Assembly (NCBI RefSeq): GCF_023652955.1
Contig: NZ_JAKLOY010000001.1
Location: 1,116,001-1,180,000 of the forward strand
DNA: 64,000 nt
Source: Geomonas sp. Red32
GTDB lineage: Bacteria > Desulfobacterota > Desulfuromonadia > Geobacterales > Geobacteraceae
Reading direction: 5' to 3'
The notes below the pieces were generated by a model. It did not search any database, was not told where the DNA came from, and saw only the letters and a list, made by a program, of their open reading frames with translations. A program made the position numbers and the translations under genes. Position 1 is the first letter of the stretch. Each line of letters begins with the position of its first letter. Positions 43,860 through 53,617 of the stretch are shown here, in pieces.

Positions 43860-45344
43860 ATGAACACCAACATACCTACAGTCATCATACCCCGCTCGGA
43901 ACACGGCATCTCGCGCTCCCTTCTCAGTCAAAATGGCGTACGGGTCCTTTACAAGCTCAAGGAGCAAGGCTTCATAGGCTACTTGGTAGGGGGCGGAGTC
44001 CGCGATCTTCTGCTCGGGCGCGAGCCTAAAGACTTCGACGTCGTCACCGACGCCACCCCCGGCCAGCTCAAGAAGCTCTTCCGCAACTGCCGCCTGATCG
44101 GCCGCCGTTTCCGCCTCGCCCACCTTCATTTCCACGACGAGATCATCGAAGTGGCCACCTTCCGCTCCACGGTCGACAGTGCGGAGGCAGCCGAATCCGC
44201 CGAATCCGCGGAGGCCGTCGAGACCGCGGAGACCGCCGAGACCGCCGAGACCGCCGAGACCGCCGAGACCGCCGCTCCCCCGGAGCCCCGCGACGATGGC
44301 GACCAGTTCGTCCGGGAGCGCGACGCCCGCCGCCACGGCCCGCGCATGCTGAAAAGCGAAGATGGGATGGTGCTGCGCGACAACGTCTTCGGCACCCCCG
44401 AGGAAGACGCGGTCCGCCGTGACTTCACCGTCAATGCGCTCTTCTATAACATCGCCGACTTCTCGATCATCGATCACGTCGGGGGGATGGAGGACCTCAA
44501 AAACGGCGTCATCCGCACCATCGGCGATCCGCTGGTCCGTTTCACCGAAGACCCGGTCCGCATGCTGCGCGCGGTCCGCTTCGCCTCCATGCTCGGCTTC
44601 AACATCGAGGAGAGGACGGCGGCCGCCCTAAACGAGCTCTGCTCGACCATCAACAAGGCCACTCCCCCCCGCCTGTACGAAGAGATGCTCAAGATGCTCC
44701 TCAAGGGGGAAGGCGAGCGTACCTACCAGATGATGAGGAGCACCGGGCTTTTCGCCCCGCTCTTCCCGCATTTCGACGCCTGGCTGGAGCGGGAGTCGGG
44801 GGGCTTTCCCCATGCGCGGGTGGGTAAGGCACTGGAATGGGTGGACGAGAAGGTGGGGAGCGGGGTGCAGGTTTCGCCGCAGCTGCTGATTGCCCTGATG
44901 TTCGGGGAGTACCTGGAGGATAAAGTCGCCTCCTTCCGGGCCGAAGGGGCCGCGCCGCAGCTCGCCACCGACATGGCGGTGGCCTCCTTTGCCGGGGAGC
45001 TCGGGCTGACGGTAGCCATCCCCAACCGGGTACTGATAGCGGTCCGCGAGATCCTCTCCTGCCAGCACCGTTTCCAGAAAACTCCCGGCCGCAACGGCCG
45101 CGGCGTGGTGGCGAGGGCGATCTTCCCGGACGCCCTGGACTACCTCCGTTTCATGGAGCGGCTCGCGCCCGCCAAGAAATCGCTCGCGCAGTGGTGGGAG
45201 CGATTCGCTGCCGAGCAGCCTGTCGAGGAGGCCCCGCCGGCGCCCGGCGAGGAGGGGGGCGAAGAAGGCACCGCCAAGAAGAAGCGGCGCAGAAGACGCC
45301 GGCGGAAAAAGCCGTCCGGCTCGCCCGCACCGGCTACCGAGTAA
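43860..45344 (+). CDS. pcnB: Poly(A) polymerase I
   Basis: About 494 residues of the nucleotidyltransferase/PcnB family. Active-site region GYLVGGGVRDLLLGREPKDFDVVTDA with the DxD pair, then RRDFTVNALFYN and GDPLVRFTEDPVRMLRAVRFA. The C-terminus is Arg/Lys-rich (KKKRRRRRRRKK), an RNA-binding tail. An acidic low-complexity insert (~108-138) encoded by 9-base repeats lies in the head domain between FRST and the RDNVFG segment. It adds poly(A) to RNA for decay. ATG 43860 preferred; GTG 43842 is possible. Ends at a strong terminator. Confidence 0.95.
   Translation: MNTNIPTVIIPRSEHGISRSLLSQNGVRVLYKLKEQGFIGYLVGGGVRDLLLGREPKDFDVVTDATPGQLKKLFRNCRLIGRRFRLAHLHFHDEIIEVATFRSTVDSAEAAESAESAEAVETAETAETAETAETAETAAPPEPRDDGDQFVRERDARRHGPRMLKSEDGMVLRDNVFGTPEEDAVRRDFTVNALFYNIADFSIIDHVGGMEDLKNGVIRTIGDPLVRFTEDPVRMLRAVRFASMLGFNIEERTAAALNELCSTINKATPPRLYEEMLKMLLKGEGERTYQMMRSTGLFAPLFPHFDAWLERESGGFPHARVGKALEWVDEKVGSGVQVSPQLLIALMFGEYLEDKVASFRAEGAAPQLATDMAVASFAGELGLTVAIPNRVLIAVREILSCQHRFQKTPGRNGRGVVARAIFPDALDYLRFMERLAPAKKSLAQWWERFAAEQPVEEAPPAPGEEGGEEGTAKKKRRRRRRRKKPSGSPAPATE
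44183..44272 (+). repeat. 9-base tandem repeat inside pcnB
   Basis: Ten consecutive 9-base units, drifting from GAGGCAGCC and GAATCCGCC to five exact GAGACCGCC copies. They encode EAA/ESA/ETA triplets and keep frame when copy number changes. Confidence 0.9.
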
Positions 45345-45345
45345 C

Positions 45346-45385
45346 GAGAAGGGGACCGCCTCACCAGGCTGGTCCCCTTTTTTTT
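45346..45385 (+). terminator. Terminator of pcnB
   Basis: AGGGGACC ... GGTCCCCT stem, then an eight-base T run. Confidence 0.92.
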
Positions 45386-45433
45386 ATATCCGCATGCGTC
45401 CATCCACAGGTACGGTGGGCAGCCACAACAGCG

Positions 45434-45489
45434 ATTCCCCCTCCCCTTGAGGGAGGGGGGCAGGGGGTGGGGGAGGCTTCCACGAAGTG
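45434..45489 (-). repeat. RAYT-type REP family, copy A
   Basis: Read on the minus strand it is CACTTCGTGGAAGC...CCCCCACCCCCTG... CCCTCCCTCAAGGGGAGGGG. It matches the copies at 61588 and 63838 almost base for base. A different C-rich element (CCCTCACCCTAGCCCTCC...) follows to 45546. Confidence 0.8.
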
Positions 45490-45548
45490 CCGAAGCCGGC
45501 CTCCCCCTCACCCTAGCCCTCCCCCTCCAGGGGGGAGGGGAGGATACG

Positions 45549-47534
45549 TTACCCGCTAACCAGCTCCCCCGTCTCCAGCCTCTTAATCCGGTCCCTCAGC
45601 TCTGCTGCGCGTTCGAACTCCATCGCCTTCGCCGCGGTCAGCATCTCCTTCCTCAGCTTCTTGACGAGCTTCGGGATATCCTTCACCTTTTCCACTTCGT
45701 CGGGGACCGTCGGGACGGTGACCCAGTCACGCTCCTCGGGGGCCTGCAAGGCGTCGCCGATGATCCTGCGGACGCTTTCCGGGGTGATGCCGTTCTCCAC
45801 GTTGTAGGCGGTCTGCAGCTCGCGGCGGCGAAGCGTCTCGTCGATGGCGTCCTGCATCGACCCGGTCACCTTGTCCGCGTACATGATGACGCGGCCCGAG
45901 ACGTTGCGGGCCGCGCGTCCGCAGGTCTGGATGAGCGAGCGGGTGGAGCGGAGGAACCCTTCCTTGTCGGCGTCCAGGATGGCCACCAGCGAGACCTCGG
46001 GGAGGTCGAGACCCTCCCTGAGCAGGTTGATCCCCACCAGCACGTCGAACTCGCCGAGTCTCAACTCGCGGAGGATCTGCATCCTCTGGAAGGTATCGAT
46101 GTCGGAATGGAGGTAGCGGACCTTCACCCCGAGCTCGCGGTAGTAGTCGGTCAGCTCCTCGGCCATCCGCTTGGTCAGCGTGGTCACCAGCACCCGCTCG
46201 CCGCGGGCGGCAGTCTCCCGCGCCTCGTGCAAAAGGTCGTCGACCTGGCCCGCGGCCGGACGCACCTCGATGGCGGGGTCGATGAGGCCGGTGGGACGGA
46301 TCACCTGCTCGACCACCACCCCTTCCGAGACCTTCAGCTCGTAATCGGCCGGGGTGGCCGAGACGTAGACGACCTGGTTGAGCTTCTTCTGGAACTCCTG
46401 GAAGGTGAGGGGGCGGTTGTCCAGCGCGGAGGGGAGCCGGAAACCGTAGTTGACCAGGGTCTCCTTGCGGCTGCGGTCGCCGCGGTACATCCCCCCCACC
46501 TGCGGCACGGTGATGTGCGACTCGTCGATCACCATCAGGTAGTCGGAGGGGAAGTAGTCGAGGAGAGTATAGGGAGCCTCCCCCGGGAGGCGGCCGTCGA
46601 AATGGCGGGAGTAGTTCTCGATCCCCTGGCAAAACCCCATCTGCTCGATCATCTCGATGTCGAAGAAGGTGCGCTGCTCGATCCGCTGCTCCTCGAGGAG
46701 CATGTTCTGTCCCCGGAAGTAGCGGAGCCGCTCCTCGAGCTCGAGCCGGATCTGCTCCACCGCCCGCTCCTGGGTGGCGCGGGAGGCGACGTAGTGGGAG
46801 GCCGGGTAGATGGCGAAACGGGAGAGCTTTTGCAGCTGCACCCCACGCAAAGGGTCGATCTCGCCGATGGCGTCGATGGTGTCCCCGAAGAACTGGATCC
46901 TAATTGCCCGTTCGTCGTCGTGGGCCGGGAAGACCTCGACCGTGTCGCCGCGCACCCGGAAGGTGCCGCGGTGGAAGTCGACGTCGTTACGCTCGTACTG
47001 GATGGCGACCAGGCGCTGCAACAGTTCGTCGCGGCCGAGCTCGTCCCCCTCCCTCAGGCGGATCTGCATCTCCTGGTACGACTCCGGGGAGCCGATGCCG
47101 TAGATGCAGGAGACCGAGGCGACGATGATGACGTCGCGGCGGGTCAGGAGGCTACGGGTGGCGGAGTGGCGGAACTTGTCGATCTCGTCGTTGATGGACG
47201 AGTCCTTCTCGATGAAGGTATCGGAGGCGGGGATGTAGGCTTCCGGCTGGTAGTAGTCGTAGTAGGAGACGAAGTACTCGACGGCGTTATGGGGGAAGAG
47301 CTCCTTGAACTCGCCGTAGAGCTGGGCGGCCAGGGTCTTGTTGGGAGCGAGCACCAGGGCGGGGCGGTTGGCGCGGGCGATCACCTGGGCCATGGTGAAG
47401 GTCTTGCCGGAGCCGGTGACGCCGAGGAGCACCTGGTGGCGGTCGCCGCGCAAAACACCGTCGCTCAGCTCCTCGATGGCGCGCGGCTGATCCCCCCGCG
47501 GTTCAAATCCGGTCACAAGTTCGAATTTTTCCAT
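45549..47534 (-). CDS. uvrB: Excinuclease ABC subunit B
   Basis: 661 residues. It has Walker [10 protein letters not shown], the damage-recognition hairpin region [29 protein letters not shown], the helicase motif QTCGRAARN and the C-terminal UVR motif ([24 protein letters not shown]). It is the central nucleotide-excision-repair protein. ATG 47534 ([12 protein letters not shown]) matches the family start; ATG 47546 is just upstream. Confidence 0.98.
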   Translation of the reverse strand: MEKFELVTGFEPRGDQPRAIEELSDGVLRGDRHQVLLGVTGSGKTFTMAQVIARANRPALVLAPNKTLAAQLYGEFKELFPHNAVEYFVSYYDYYQPEAYIPASDTFIEKDSSINDEIDKFRHSATRSLLTRRDVIIVASVSCIYGIGSPESYQEMQIRLREGDELGRDELLQRLVAIQYERNDVDFHRGTFRVRGDTVEVFPAHDDERAIRIQFFGDTIDAIGEIDPLRGVQLQKLSRFAIYPASHYVASRATQERAVEQIRLELEERLRYFRGQNMLLEEQRIEQRTFFDIEMIEQMGFCQGIENYSRHFDGRLPGEAPYTLLDYFPSDYLMVIDESHITVPQVGGMYRGDRSRKETLVNYGFRLPSALDNRPLTFQEFQKKLNQVVYVSATPADYELKVSEGVVVEQVIRPTGLIDPAIEVRPAAGQVDDLLHEARETAARGERVLVTTLTKRMAEELTDYYRELGVKVRYLHSDIDTFQRMQILRELRLGEFDVLVGINLLREGLDLPEVSLVAILDADKEGFLRSTRSLIQTCGRAARNVSGRVIMYADKVTGSMQDAIDETLRRRELQTAYNVENGITPESVRRIIGDALQAPEERDWVTVPTVPDEVEKVKDIPKLVKKLRKEMLTAAKAMEFERAAELRDRIKRLETGELVSG

Positions 47535-47633
47535 GGCGGGGATCATAGCACGCAGCTAGCTGCGCTACAAGGGGGGGCAGGGCCCGGGGGGGCTTGGACG
47601 TGGCTCAATCGAGGGAGACGCTGCTGGCGTGGC

Positions 47634-47725
47634 GTCCCCCCCTTGTCAAAGGGGGGACAGGGGGGATTTGCTGTTGACGGATAGAAAGGCAAATCCCCCT
47701 AAATCCCCCTTTAACAAGGGGGACT
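47634..47725. repeat. Dispersed bipartite repeat, copy 9
   Basis: GTCCCCCCCTTGTCAAAGGGGGG with ACAGGGGGGATTTGC, then in opposite orientation GCAAATCCCCCTAAATCCCCC with TTTAACAAGGGGG. Confidence 0.85.
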
Positions 47726-47742
47726 TTTGAGAGAAGGCAGGC

Positions 47743-48189
47743 TCAGGCGGCGCAGGTTCTGTGGGGCGGGAGCTGGTTGACGCTGAGCCAGTAGGTCATC
47801 ACCTGCTTCAGGTCGTCGCAGAACTGCCCGTAGTCGACCGGTTTCCTGATGTAGCTGTTGGCCCCCAGCCGGTAGCTGTCGAGGATGTCCTGCTCCTCGG
47901 TCGAGGAGGTGAAGATCACCACGGGGATGGCGCGGGTGCGGCAGTCCTCCCTGATCCTTCTCAACACCTCGAGCCCGTTCACCTTGGGGAGTTTCAGGTC
48001 CAGCAGGACGATGAGCGGGGCGATCGATTGGTCGCGGGAGGCGTGGCTCCCGGTGGCGAACAGGTAATCCAGAGCCTCGGCTCCGTCGCGGGCCACCACG
48101 ATGGCGTGCGGCATGTGCTTCTTTACCGCCCTCAGGGTGAGTGCTTCGTCGTCCGGGTTGTCTTCCACCAGCAGAATGGTCTTGTTCAC
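47743..48189 (-). CDS. CheY-like response regulator (Rcp1 type)
   Basis: 148 residues, a lone receiver domain. Acidic pocket VEDNPDDE, phospho-acceptor Asp in VLLDLKLPKVNG, FTSST and the conserved Lys in YIRKPVDYG. The spacing (extra residues before LLDLKLP) is of the Rcp1/phytochrome-partner subtype. GTG 48189 with AGGAG upstream is the start. The partner kinase is not in the window. Confidence 0.92.
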   Translation of the reverse strand: MNKTILLVEDNPDDEALTLRAVKKHMPHAIVVARDGAEALDYLFATGSHASRDQSIAPLIVLLDLKLPKVNGLEVLRRIREDCRTRAIPVVIFTSSTEEQDILDSYRLGANSYIRKPVDYGQFCDDLKQVMTYWLSVNQLPPHRTCAA

Positions 48190-48389
48190 GGGAATCTCCT
48201 GGAGTTAGCCGTTGGGAAGAGGGTTTTCCTATAGCAAAATCTCCGGTAAAAGACAATCATTTTTAATGGGCGTTTGGTAAAAACAATTTTCATGGGAAAT
48301 CACGGGGACACTAAAGGTTTGCCGGCGGCTGCCGAAAAGGTCTCCACACCCCTGCTGGGAGCGGATTGACGGCGGGAAGCCGCAACTGC

Positions 48390-48419
48390 TTGACTTTTTT
48401 CAGTCTTCGATGCGATACT
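48390..48419 (+). promoter_or_regulatory. Probable promoter of tatA
   Basis: TTGACT (48390-48395), 18-base spacer, GATACT (48414-48419), 36 bases before the start codon. Confidence 0.5.
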
Positions 48420-48455
48420 GCAAAAACTCATGAACCTAGCGAGAAAGGAGTGCTT

Positions 48456-48644
48456 ATGTTCGGATTCGGGATGCCTGAACTGATCGTGGTACTTGTCATC
48501 GTGCTGGTGGTTTTCGGCGCCAACAGGCTACCCGAGATCGGCGGTGCTCTGGGAAAAAGTATCAGGAACTTCAAGAAAGCCACTTCCGGAAAGGACGAGA
48601 TCGAGATCAAACCCGGTCGCGACGACGAGAAGAAGGAAAATTGA
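48456..48644 (+). CDS. tatA: Sec-independent translocase subunit TatA
   Basis: 62 residues. A short N-terminal membrane helix ([34 protein letters not shown]) is followed by an amphipathic helix and a charged tail. It forms the pore-building component for folded Tat substrates. AAAGGAG selects ATG 48456. It is a single gene; tatC is not adjacent. Confidence 0.95.
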   Translation: MFGFGMPELIVVLVIVLVVFGANRLPEIGGALGKSIRNFKKATSGKDEIEIKPGRDDEKKEN

Positions 48645-48665
48645 TACCTTCCCCCCTATTCAGCA

Positions 48666-48697
48666 GAAGGCTCTCCACCAGTGGGGGGCCTTTTCTG
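48666..48697 (+). terminator. Probable terminator of tatA
   Basis: AAGGCTCTCC and GGGGGGCCTT pair (with G-T pairs) around a short loop, followed by TTTTC. Confidence 0.55.
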
Positions 48698-48798
48698 TAT
48701 CTAGCGAACGAGCCTGCCGAACCCGTCCCCCGGAGACCGGGATATCCTTCCCCCACGCCGGCCAGGCCGCGGCCGGCCCGGCCACCTGAGGGAGCACT

Positions 48799-50691
48799 AT
48801 GACGGAGACGACACCCCAGCCCCAGCAGAGCGAGGCCGCCGGAGAGATCGCCGCCCTCCTCGTGAAGGAAGGGGTCATCACCACTCAGCAGCTCGCCTAC
48901 GCCCAGCGCGTGCACGGCAAGCTCCAGACCGCCAAGACGCTGATCGACGTGCTCCAGGAACTGGAGTACCTCACCCACGAAGACCTCGCCAGCACCCTGC
49001 GCAAAAATTCCCCCTCGCTGAGGATCGGCGACTTCCTGGTGGAGCTCGGCTACCTGAGAAAGAGCGAGCTGGAAGCCGCCCTCAACCTCCAGCGGGAATC
49101 GGCCGAGCGCCGGATGCTCGGGGACATCATCGTCGAGAACGGCTACATCAACGAACGCAAGCTGATCGAGGTACTCTCCTTTCAGCTCGGCTTCCCGGTG
49201 GCCGAGCTCGAGTTCCGCAAGCTCGACCGCAAGCTCTTTTCCCGGGCCCCGTTCCACATCTTCCGCGAGGGGCTCTTCGTGCCGCTCGGGACGGAAAACG
49301 GCGTCGCCTCGGTCGCCTTCGCCAATCCCCTCGAGCAGCGGGCGCGGGTCACCGCCGAGTCCCTCTTCGGCCATAACCTCGAGCCCTCCATCGCCAGCAG
49401 AAAGGCGATCCTCTCCGCCATCTCCGCCGCCGAAACCAGCGCCGTCAGCGAAGACGTCCTCGAGGCCGACGAGAACACGGTGGTGGGGATCATCAACAAG
49501 CTCTTCGACGAGGCGATGAGCCACGGGGCGAGCGACATCCACATCGAGCCGTTGAAGGATCGGCTCCGGATCCGCTTCCGCCACGACGGCGTGATGACCC
49601 CCCACCTCGAGCTCCCGCTGGAGATCGCCCCCCAGCTCTGCTCCCGCATCAAGGTCATGGCCCAGGCGGACATCGCCGAGAAGCGGCGCCACCAGGACGG
49701 CAGGATCCTCTACGACAGCAGGCAGCACGGCTTCACCCTCGACCTGCGAGTCTCCTTCTTCATCACCATCTTCGGAGAGAAGGTGGTCCTGCGGCTTTTG
49801 AGCAAGAAGGAGTCGATCCTGGACGTGAAGGAGATCGGCATGGCGCCCCGCATGCTGGACCAGTTCGTCGAGGACTCCCTCGATGCCCCCTCCGGCATCA
49901 TGGTGATCACCGGCCCTACCGGCCACGGCAAGACCTCGACCCTCTACAGCTGCGTCAGCAGGCTCAACAGTCTCGACACCAGCATCATCACCGCCGAGGA
50001 CCCGGTCGAGTTCGTGCTGGACGGGATCGCCCAGTGCTCCATCAACCCGAAGATCGGGGTGACCTTCGAGGAGACCCTGCGGCACATCGTGCGCCAGGAC
50101 CCGGACGTGATCGTGCTCGGGGAGATCCGCGACACCTTCTCGGCGGAGACCGCCATCCAGGCGGCGCTCACCGGCCACAAGGTGCTCACCACCTTCCACA
50201 CCGTCGATACCATCGGCGCCATCCTGCGGCTGATGCACATGCAGATCGAGCCGTTTTTGATCTCCTCCACCATCACCTGCGTGGTCGCCCAGCGCCTGCT
50301 GCGGCTCGTCTGCAACGACTGCGCGGAACCGTACGTGCCGACCGCCGCCGAGTTCAGCCGGCTGGGGTACACCGCCAAGGACCTCGGGGGTACCGAGTTC
50401 CGCATGGGGCGCGGCTGCAAGAGCTGCCGCTTCACCGGGTTCCGGGGAAGGATGGCGGTCTTCGAGCTTTTGACCATGAGCGAGGCGATGAAGGAAGGGA
50501 TTATGCAGAACCGCTCCTCCACCGAGCTCAGGAATCTCGCGATGGAGACCCCGGGAATGGTCACCCTCTTCGAGGACGGGTTAGTGAAGGCGGCCAGGGG
50601 GCTCGTCTCCATCCACGAGGTGCTCCGCGACCTCCCGCGGGTGGGCGTGCCGCGCCCGCTCGGCGACCTGCGGCGCATCCTGGGGTGCTGA
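48799..50691 (+). CDS. PilB/GspE-family assembly ATPase with MshEN domain
   Basis: 630 residues. The N-terminal ~230 contain MshEN-type motifs (RIGDFLVELGYLRKSELEAAL, MLGDIIVENGYINERKL), which in MshE bind c-di-GMP, preceded by an extra related segment. The ATPase part has GASDIHIEP, Walker A GPTGHGKTS, Asp box, Walker B DPDVIVLGEIRD, and a zinc-type CNDC...CKSC. It drives type IV pilus or type II secretion assembly. No pilin or secretin genes are adjacent. GGGAG precedes the ATG. It is followed by the HDOD gene. Confidence 0.92.
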   Translation: MTETTPQPQQSEAAGEIAALLVKEGVITTQQLAYAQRVHGKLQTAKTLIDVLQELEYLTHEDLASTLRKNSPSLRIGDFLVELGYLRKSELEAALNLQRESAERRMLGDIIVENGYINERKLIEVLSFQLGFPVAELEFRKLDRKLFSRAPFHIFREGLFVPLGTENGVASVAFANPLEQRARVTAESLFGHNLEPSIASRKAILSAISAAETSAVSEDVLEADENTVVGIINKLFDEAMSHGASDIHIEPLKDRLRIRFRHDGVMTPHLELPLEIAPQLCSRIKVMAQADIAEKRRHQDGRILYDSRQHGFTLDLRVSFFITIFGEKVVLRLLSKKESILDVKEIGMAPRMLDQFVEDSLDAPSGIMVITGPTGHGKTSTLYSCVSRLNSLDTSIITAEDPVEFVLDGIAQCSINPKIGVTFEETLRHIVRQDPDVIVLGEIRDTFSAETAIQAALTGHKVLTTFHTVDTIGAILRLMHMQIEPFLISSTITCVVAQRLLRLVCNDCAEPYVPTAAEFSRLGYTAKDLGGTEFRMGRGCKSCRFTGFRGRMAVFELLTMSEAMKEGIMQNRSSTELRNLAMETPGMVTLFEDGLVKAARGLVSIHEVLRDLPRVGVPRPLGDLRRILGC

Positions 50692-50725
50692 GGCGGCCCG
50701 AACCATGACGGGACGAGGAAACGAG

Positions 50726-51613
50726 ATGAAGACATCGAATTCACTGGTTGAGGTGGTCAAGGCGAGAATGGCGGCGGGAACCCCGAGCATCCCGGTCTTC
50801 CACGCGGTGGCGGTCAAGCTTCAGCAGGTTTTGGCCCAGAGCGACTACAGCATCGAGGACGTCCACCAGTTGATCATCGCCGACCCCGGCCTCGCCTCCA
50901 ACGTGCTGCGGGTGGCCAACTCCGCCTTCTACGCGGGGCTCAGCAAGGTGGAGACCATCCGGGAGGCGATCATCCGCCTGGGGGCCGGTGAGGTGACCAA
51001 CCTCGTGATGCTGACCACCCAGCAGGATCTCTACCGCTCGAAGGACGCGCGCTTCGGGAGCCTGATGCAGACCCTCTGGCGGCATGCCCTGAGCTGTGCG
51101 GTCGGGAGCAAGTGGCTGGCCCAGAAGTCAGGCTACCCGGCCAAGGCCCAGGAGGCCTTCCTGGGAGGGCTATTGCACGACATCGGCAAGCTCTATCTGC
51201 TGAAGCTGATGGAGGGGGTCTGCAAGGAGGAGCAGTTCAAGGCGGCCGCCAACCTGGCGGTCTTGACCGAGGTGCTGGAGACCCTGCACGTGGAGGAGGG
51301 GCTTAGGCTGATGGTCCAGTGGCACATGCCGGAGGTTTACTGCCGGGTGGTGGCCGGACACGACGCCGACCAGTGGGATCCCGGCGACGTCATCCTGGGG
51401 ACCGTCCGGCTGGCCAACCTGACCTGCAGGAAACTTGGGGTGGGGCTGCGGACCGAGGCGGACGTAGTCCTCTTCGCGAGCGCGGAGGCACGTGCCCTGG
51501 GGCTGAAGGAGATCTCCCTGGCCGAGCTGGAGATCGTCATCGAGGATGCCCTGAAGACCCCGGTGGCCGGAAACAGGAAGAAGGCGGCCTACGCCGCCTT
51601 GTCGGGAAAGTAG
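50726..51613 (+). CDS. HDOD-domain signalling protein
   Basis: 295 residues, one HDOD domain. Readable are IIADPGLASNVLRVANSAFYAG, IREAIIRLG and GGLLHDIGKLYLL; the HD pair is intact, whereas many HDOD proteins have lost it. HDOD proteins take part in signalling, often with receiver or GGDEF partners. ATG 50726 is preferred over ATG 50705. It lies 34 bases after the PilB-type gene and overlaps the convergent response regulator gene by 25 bases at its 3' end. Confidence 0.88.
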   Translation: MKTSNSLVEVVKARMAAGTPSIPVFHAVAVKLQQVLAQSDYSIEDVHQLIIADPGLASNVLRVANSAFYAGLSKVETIREAIIRLGAGEVTNLVMLTTQQDLYRSKDARFGSLMQTLWRHALSCAVGSKWLAQKSGYPAKAQEAFLGGLLHDIGKLYLLKLMEGVCKEEQFKAAANLAVLTEVLETLHVEEGLRLMVQWHMPEVYCRVVAGHDADQWDPGDVILGTVRLANLTCRKLGVGLRTEADVVLFASAEARALGLKEISLAELEIVIEDALKTPVAGNRKKAAYAALSGK

Positions 51614-51984
51614 AGTTTGATGGTCTCCGGGTCGAGCGGCTTGGGGAGCACCGCCAGCACCCCCAGCTTGCAGCACTCCTCGAGCTCGCTGGGATCCTCC
51701 GAGGACGACAGCGCGAAGACGTTGAGATCCTTGGTCCGCTCGTCACCGCGGATCCGCTGCAGGACCGTAATGCCGTCGATCTTGGGGAGCTTGATGTCCA
51801 AAAGGACGATCCGCTCGCTCCCCTCGCCCCCCTTGGGCTCCCCTTCGCCGAAGAGCAGGGAAAGGGCCTCAACCCCGTCCCTGGCCACCGTAATCCGGTG
51901 GAAACCCGCCTTTTTCAACGCCCTGAGCGACAGTTCTTTCCAGTTGGTGTCGTCCTCTACAAGCAGAATGTCCGCCTGATGCAT
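51589..51984 (-). CDS. CheY-like response regulator
   Basis: 131 residues, receiver only. Acidic LLVEDDTNWKEL start, VLLDIKLPKIDG phospho-acceptor, ALSSSEDPSEL and a C-terminal LPKPLDPE Lys. It has a related layout to the regulator at 47.7 kb. GGAG precedes ATG 51984. Its last 25 bases overlap the end of the HDOD gene on the other strand. Confidence 0.9.
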   Translation of the reverse strand: MHQADILLVEDDTNWKELSLRALKKAGFHRITVARDGVEALSLLFGEGEPKGGEGSERIVLLDIKLPKIDGITVLQRIRGDERTKDLNVFALSSSEDPSELEECCKLGVLAVLPKPLDPETIKLYFPDKAA

Positions 51985-52494
51985 GGTGTCTCCAACTCGT
52001 CCCGATACCTTGGCACGCCCCCCCTCGGGGGTGGTTTGCTGCGCCCCTCTCAGACCGTCCGGAGGATCGAAAGACTCTCCAGCGGATGTTTTTCTCTCTC
52101 AGATTGGGCCGGGAAACTCAGGATTTTAGGCGAGCGCTAACATTAAATTAGTTAAATTTGTTTATTCTCTATTTACCATTTGTTACTGTCTATTGCAAGG
52201 GATTAATTTTATCTCAGAAGAGTTCCCCTGACTGTCAAAGTCGTCTCAACTCATCCATTTCTCTGAAAATACGATGATTATCGGGACCCTGCTGGTCCTG
52301 GAAAAATTTCCGCTGTGGCAGCCATTTTGCCTTTATCAGGAATTTACTGAGACAGCAGTAAGGGAAACCAGTAATAATTAACAAAATGTAATGCCTCCGT
52401 TGCAAATCCCCTGCCCCAACGTAATATTCTCCAATGAATCCACCAGTGACTACCTGAACCAGCCGGTAGCGTCCGGCTGAAGTGGAGGTGCCCG
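51985..52494. other. AT-rich intergenic region
   Basis: A marked drop in GC (about 52135-52440), with several A/T tracts such as AAATTAGTTAAATTTG. It holds upstream regions of the response regulator and the permease gene. I see no coding frame, RNA motif or clear promoter. Confidence 0.55.
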
Positions 52495-53484
52495 ATGGCG
52501 GCGTCCTTGCTGTGGAGTTACCTGCTGGCCGTGGTCGCGGTCGTGACCGTGCTGTACTATCAGTTGCTGCCGGCGGCGCTCTCGGGGCTGGCCGTGTACG
52601 TGCTGACCGCCAAGCTGGCCAGGCACCTCCCCGCCCGATGGGGGAGCAAGGCGCACGCGGTGGCGCTGGCCGGGATCATCCTCGTCGTGACGTTCGCGGT
52701 GTCGGGCGGCTTCATCGGGCTCTGGCTCTTCATCCAGGGGCACGAGGGGATGGGGGAGCTGATGGGGGCTGCGGCGGAGCGGCTGGAGGGCCTGAAGCGA
52801 AGCCTCCCCGCATGGCTGACGCCCTACGTCCCGGACAGCATGGAGCAGATGCGGCAAAAGGTGGCCACCGTGTTGAGAGAGCACAGCCGCAACCTGTCGC
52901 AGGCCGGAGTCTGGGGGGTGAGGACCGCCGCCCACGTCCTCTTCGGCCTGGTCATCGGTGCGATTGCCGTGCTGCACCGCCTCAAAGGGAAGAAGTCACA
53001 GCCCCCGCTGGCTGCAGGGCTGGAAGGGAGACTCGCCCGGCTGACCGATGCCTTCGAGAAGGTGGTCTTCGCGCAGGTGAAGATTTCGCTTTTGAACACG
53101 GTGCTGACCACCCTCTATCTGGCGGTGATCCTTCCTTTGTGCGGGGTGCATCTCCCGATGGTCACCCTCCTGATCCTGCTCACCTTCGTGGCCGGCCTGC
53201 TGCCGGTGGTGGGGAACCTGATCTCCAACAGCATCATCGTCCTGCTGAGTCTCGGGGAATCGCCGTCCGTCGCCCTGGCCTCGGTGGGATTCCTGCTCTT
53301 CGTCCACAAGCTGGAGTATTTCACCAATGCCAAGATCGTGGGGGGGCGGGTCGATGCGAGCGCGTGGGAGCTGCTGACCGCCATGCTGGTGCTGGAGGCC
53401 GTCTTTGGCATGGAAGGGATGATCGCTGCGCCGATCGTCTATGCCTGGCTGAAGATGGAACTGACGGAGCAGGGTTTGGTGTAA
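52495..53484 (+). CDS. AI-2E family (PerM/UPF0118) permease-like protein
   Basis: 329 residues with about seven to eight membrane segments. Typical parts are an N-terminal pair of helices, a soluble middle (~80-160), LLTFVAGLLPVVGNLISNSIIVLLSLG and the C-terminal VLEAVFGMEGMIAAPIVYAWLK. Family roles range from autoinducer export to Na+/H+ exchange; the substrate cannot be told. GGAGGTG precedes ATG 52495. Confidence 0.85.
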   Translation: MAASLLWSYLLAVVAVVTVLYYQLLPAALSGLAVYVLTAKLARHLPARWGSKAHAVALAGIILVVTFAVSGGFIGLWLFIQGHEGMGELMGAAAERLEGLKRSLPAWLTPYVPDSMEQMRQKVATVLREHSRNLSQAGVWGVRTAAHVLFGLVIGAIAVLHRLKGKKSQPPLAAGLEGRLARLTDAFEKVVFAQVKISLLNTVLTTLYLAVILPLCGVHLPMVTLLILLTFVAGLLPVVGNLISNSIIVLLSLGESPSVALASVGFLLFVHKLEYFTNAKIVGGRVDASAWELLTAMLVLEAVFGMEGMIAAPIVYAWLKMELTEQGLV

Positions 53485-53524
53485 GGGCCGCGGGAGAGGC
53501 AGTACAGCGCGGCAGTCGCAGCAG

Positions 53525-53596
53525 TCACTGAAGTCACTGAAGTCACTGAAGTCACTGAAGTCACTGAAGTCACTGAAGTCACTGAAGTCACTGAAG
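53525..53596. repeat. Perfect 9-base tandem repeat (TCACTGAAG)8
   Basis: Eight exact copies of TCACTGAAG in a row, 41 bases after the permease gene and 22 bases from the flavoprotein stop codon, outside both genes. Confidence 0.95.
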
Positions 53597-53617
53597 GGGC
53601 GGCAGGGCGCCCCGAGG

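Noticed and set aside
53525-53596. CRISPR array at the TCACTGAAG repeats
   Set aside because: Units are 9 bases with no spacers; no cas genes anywhere in the window.
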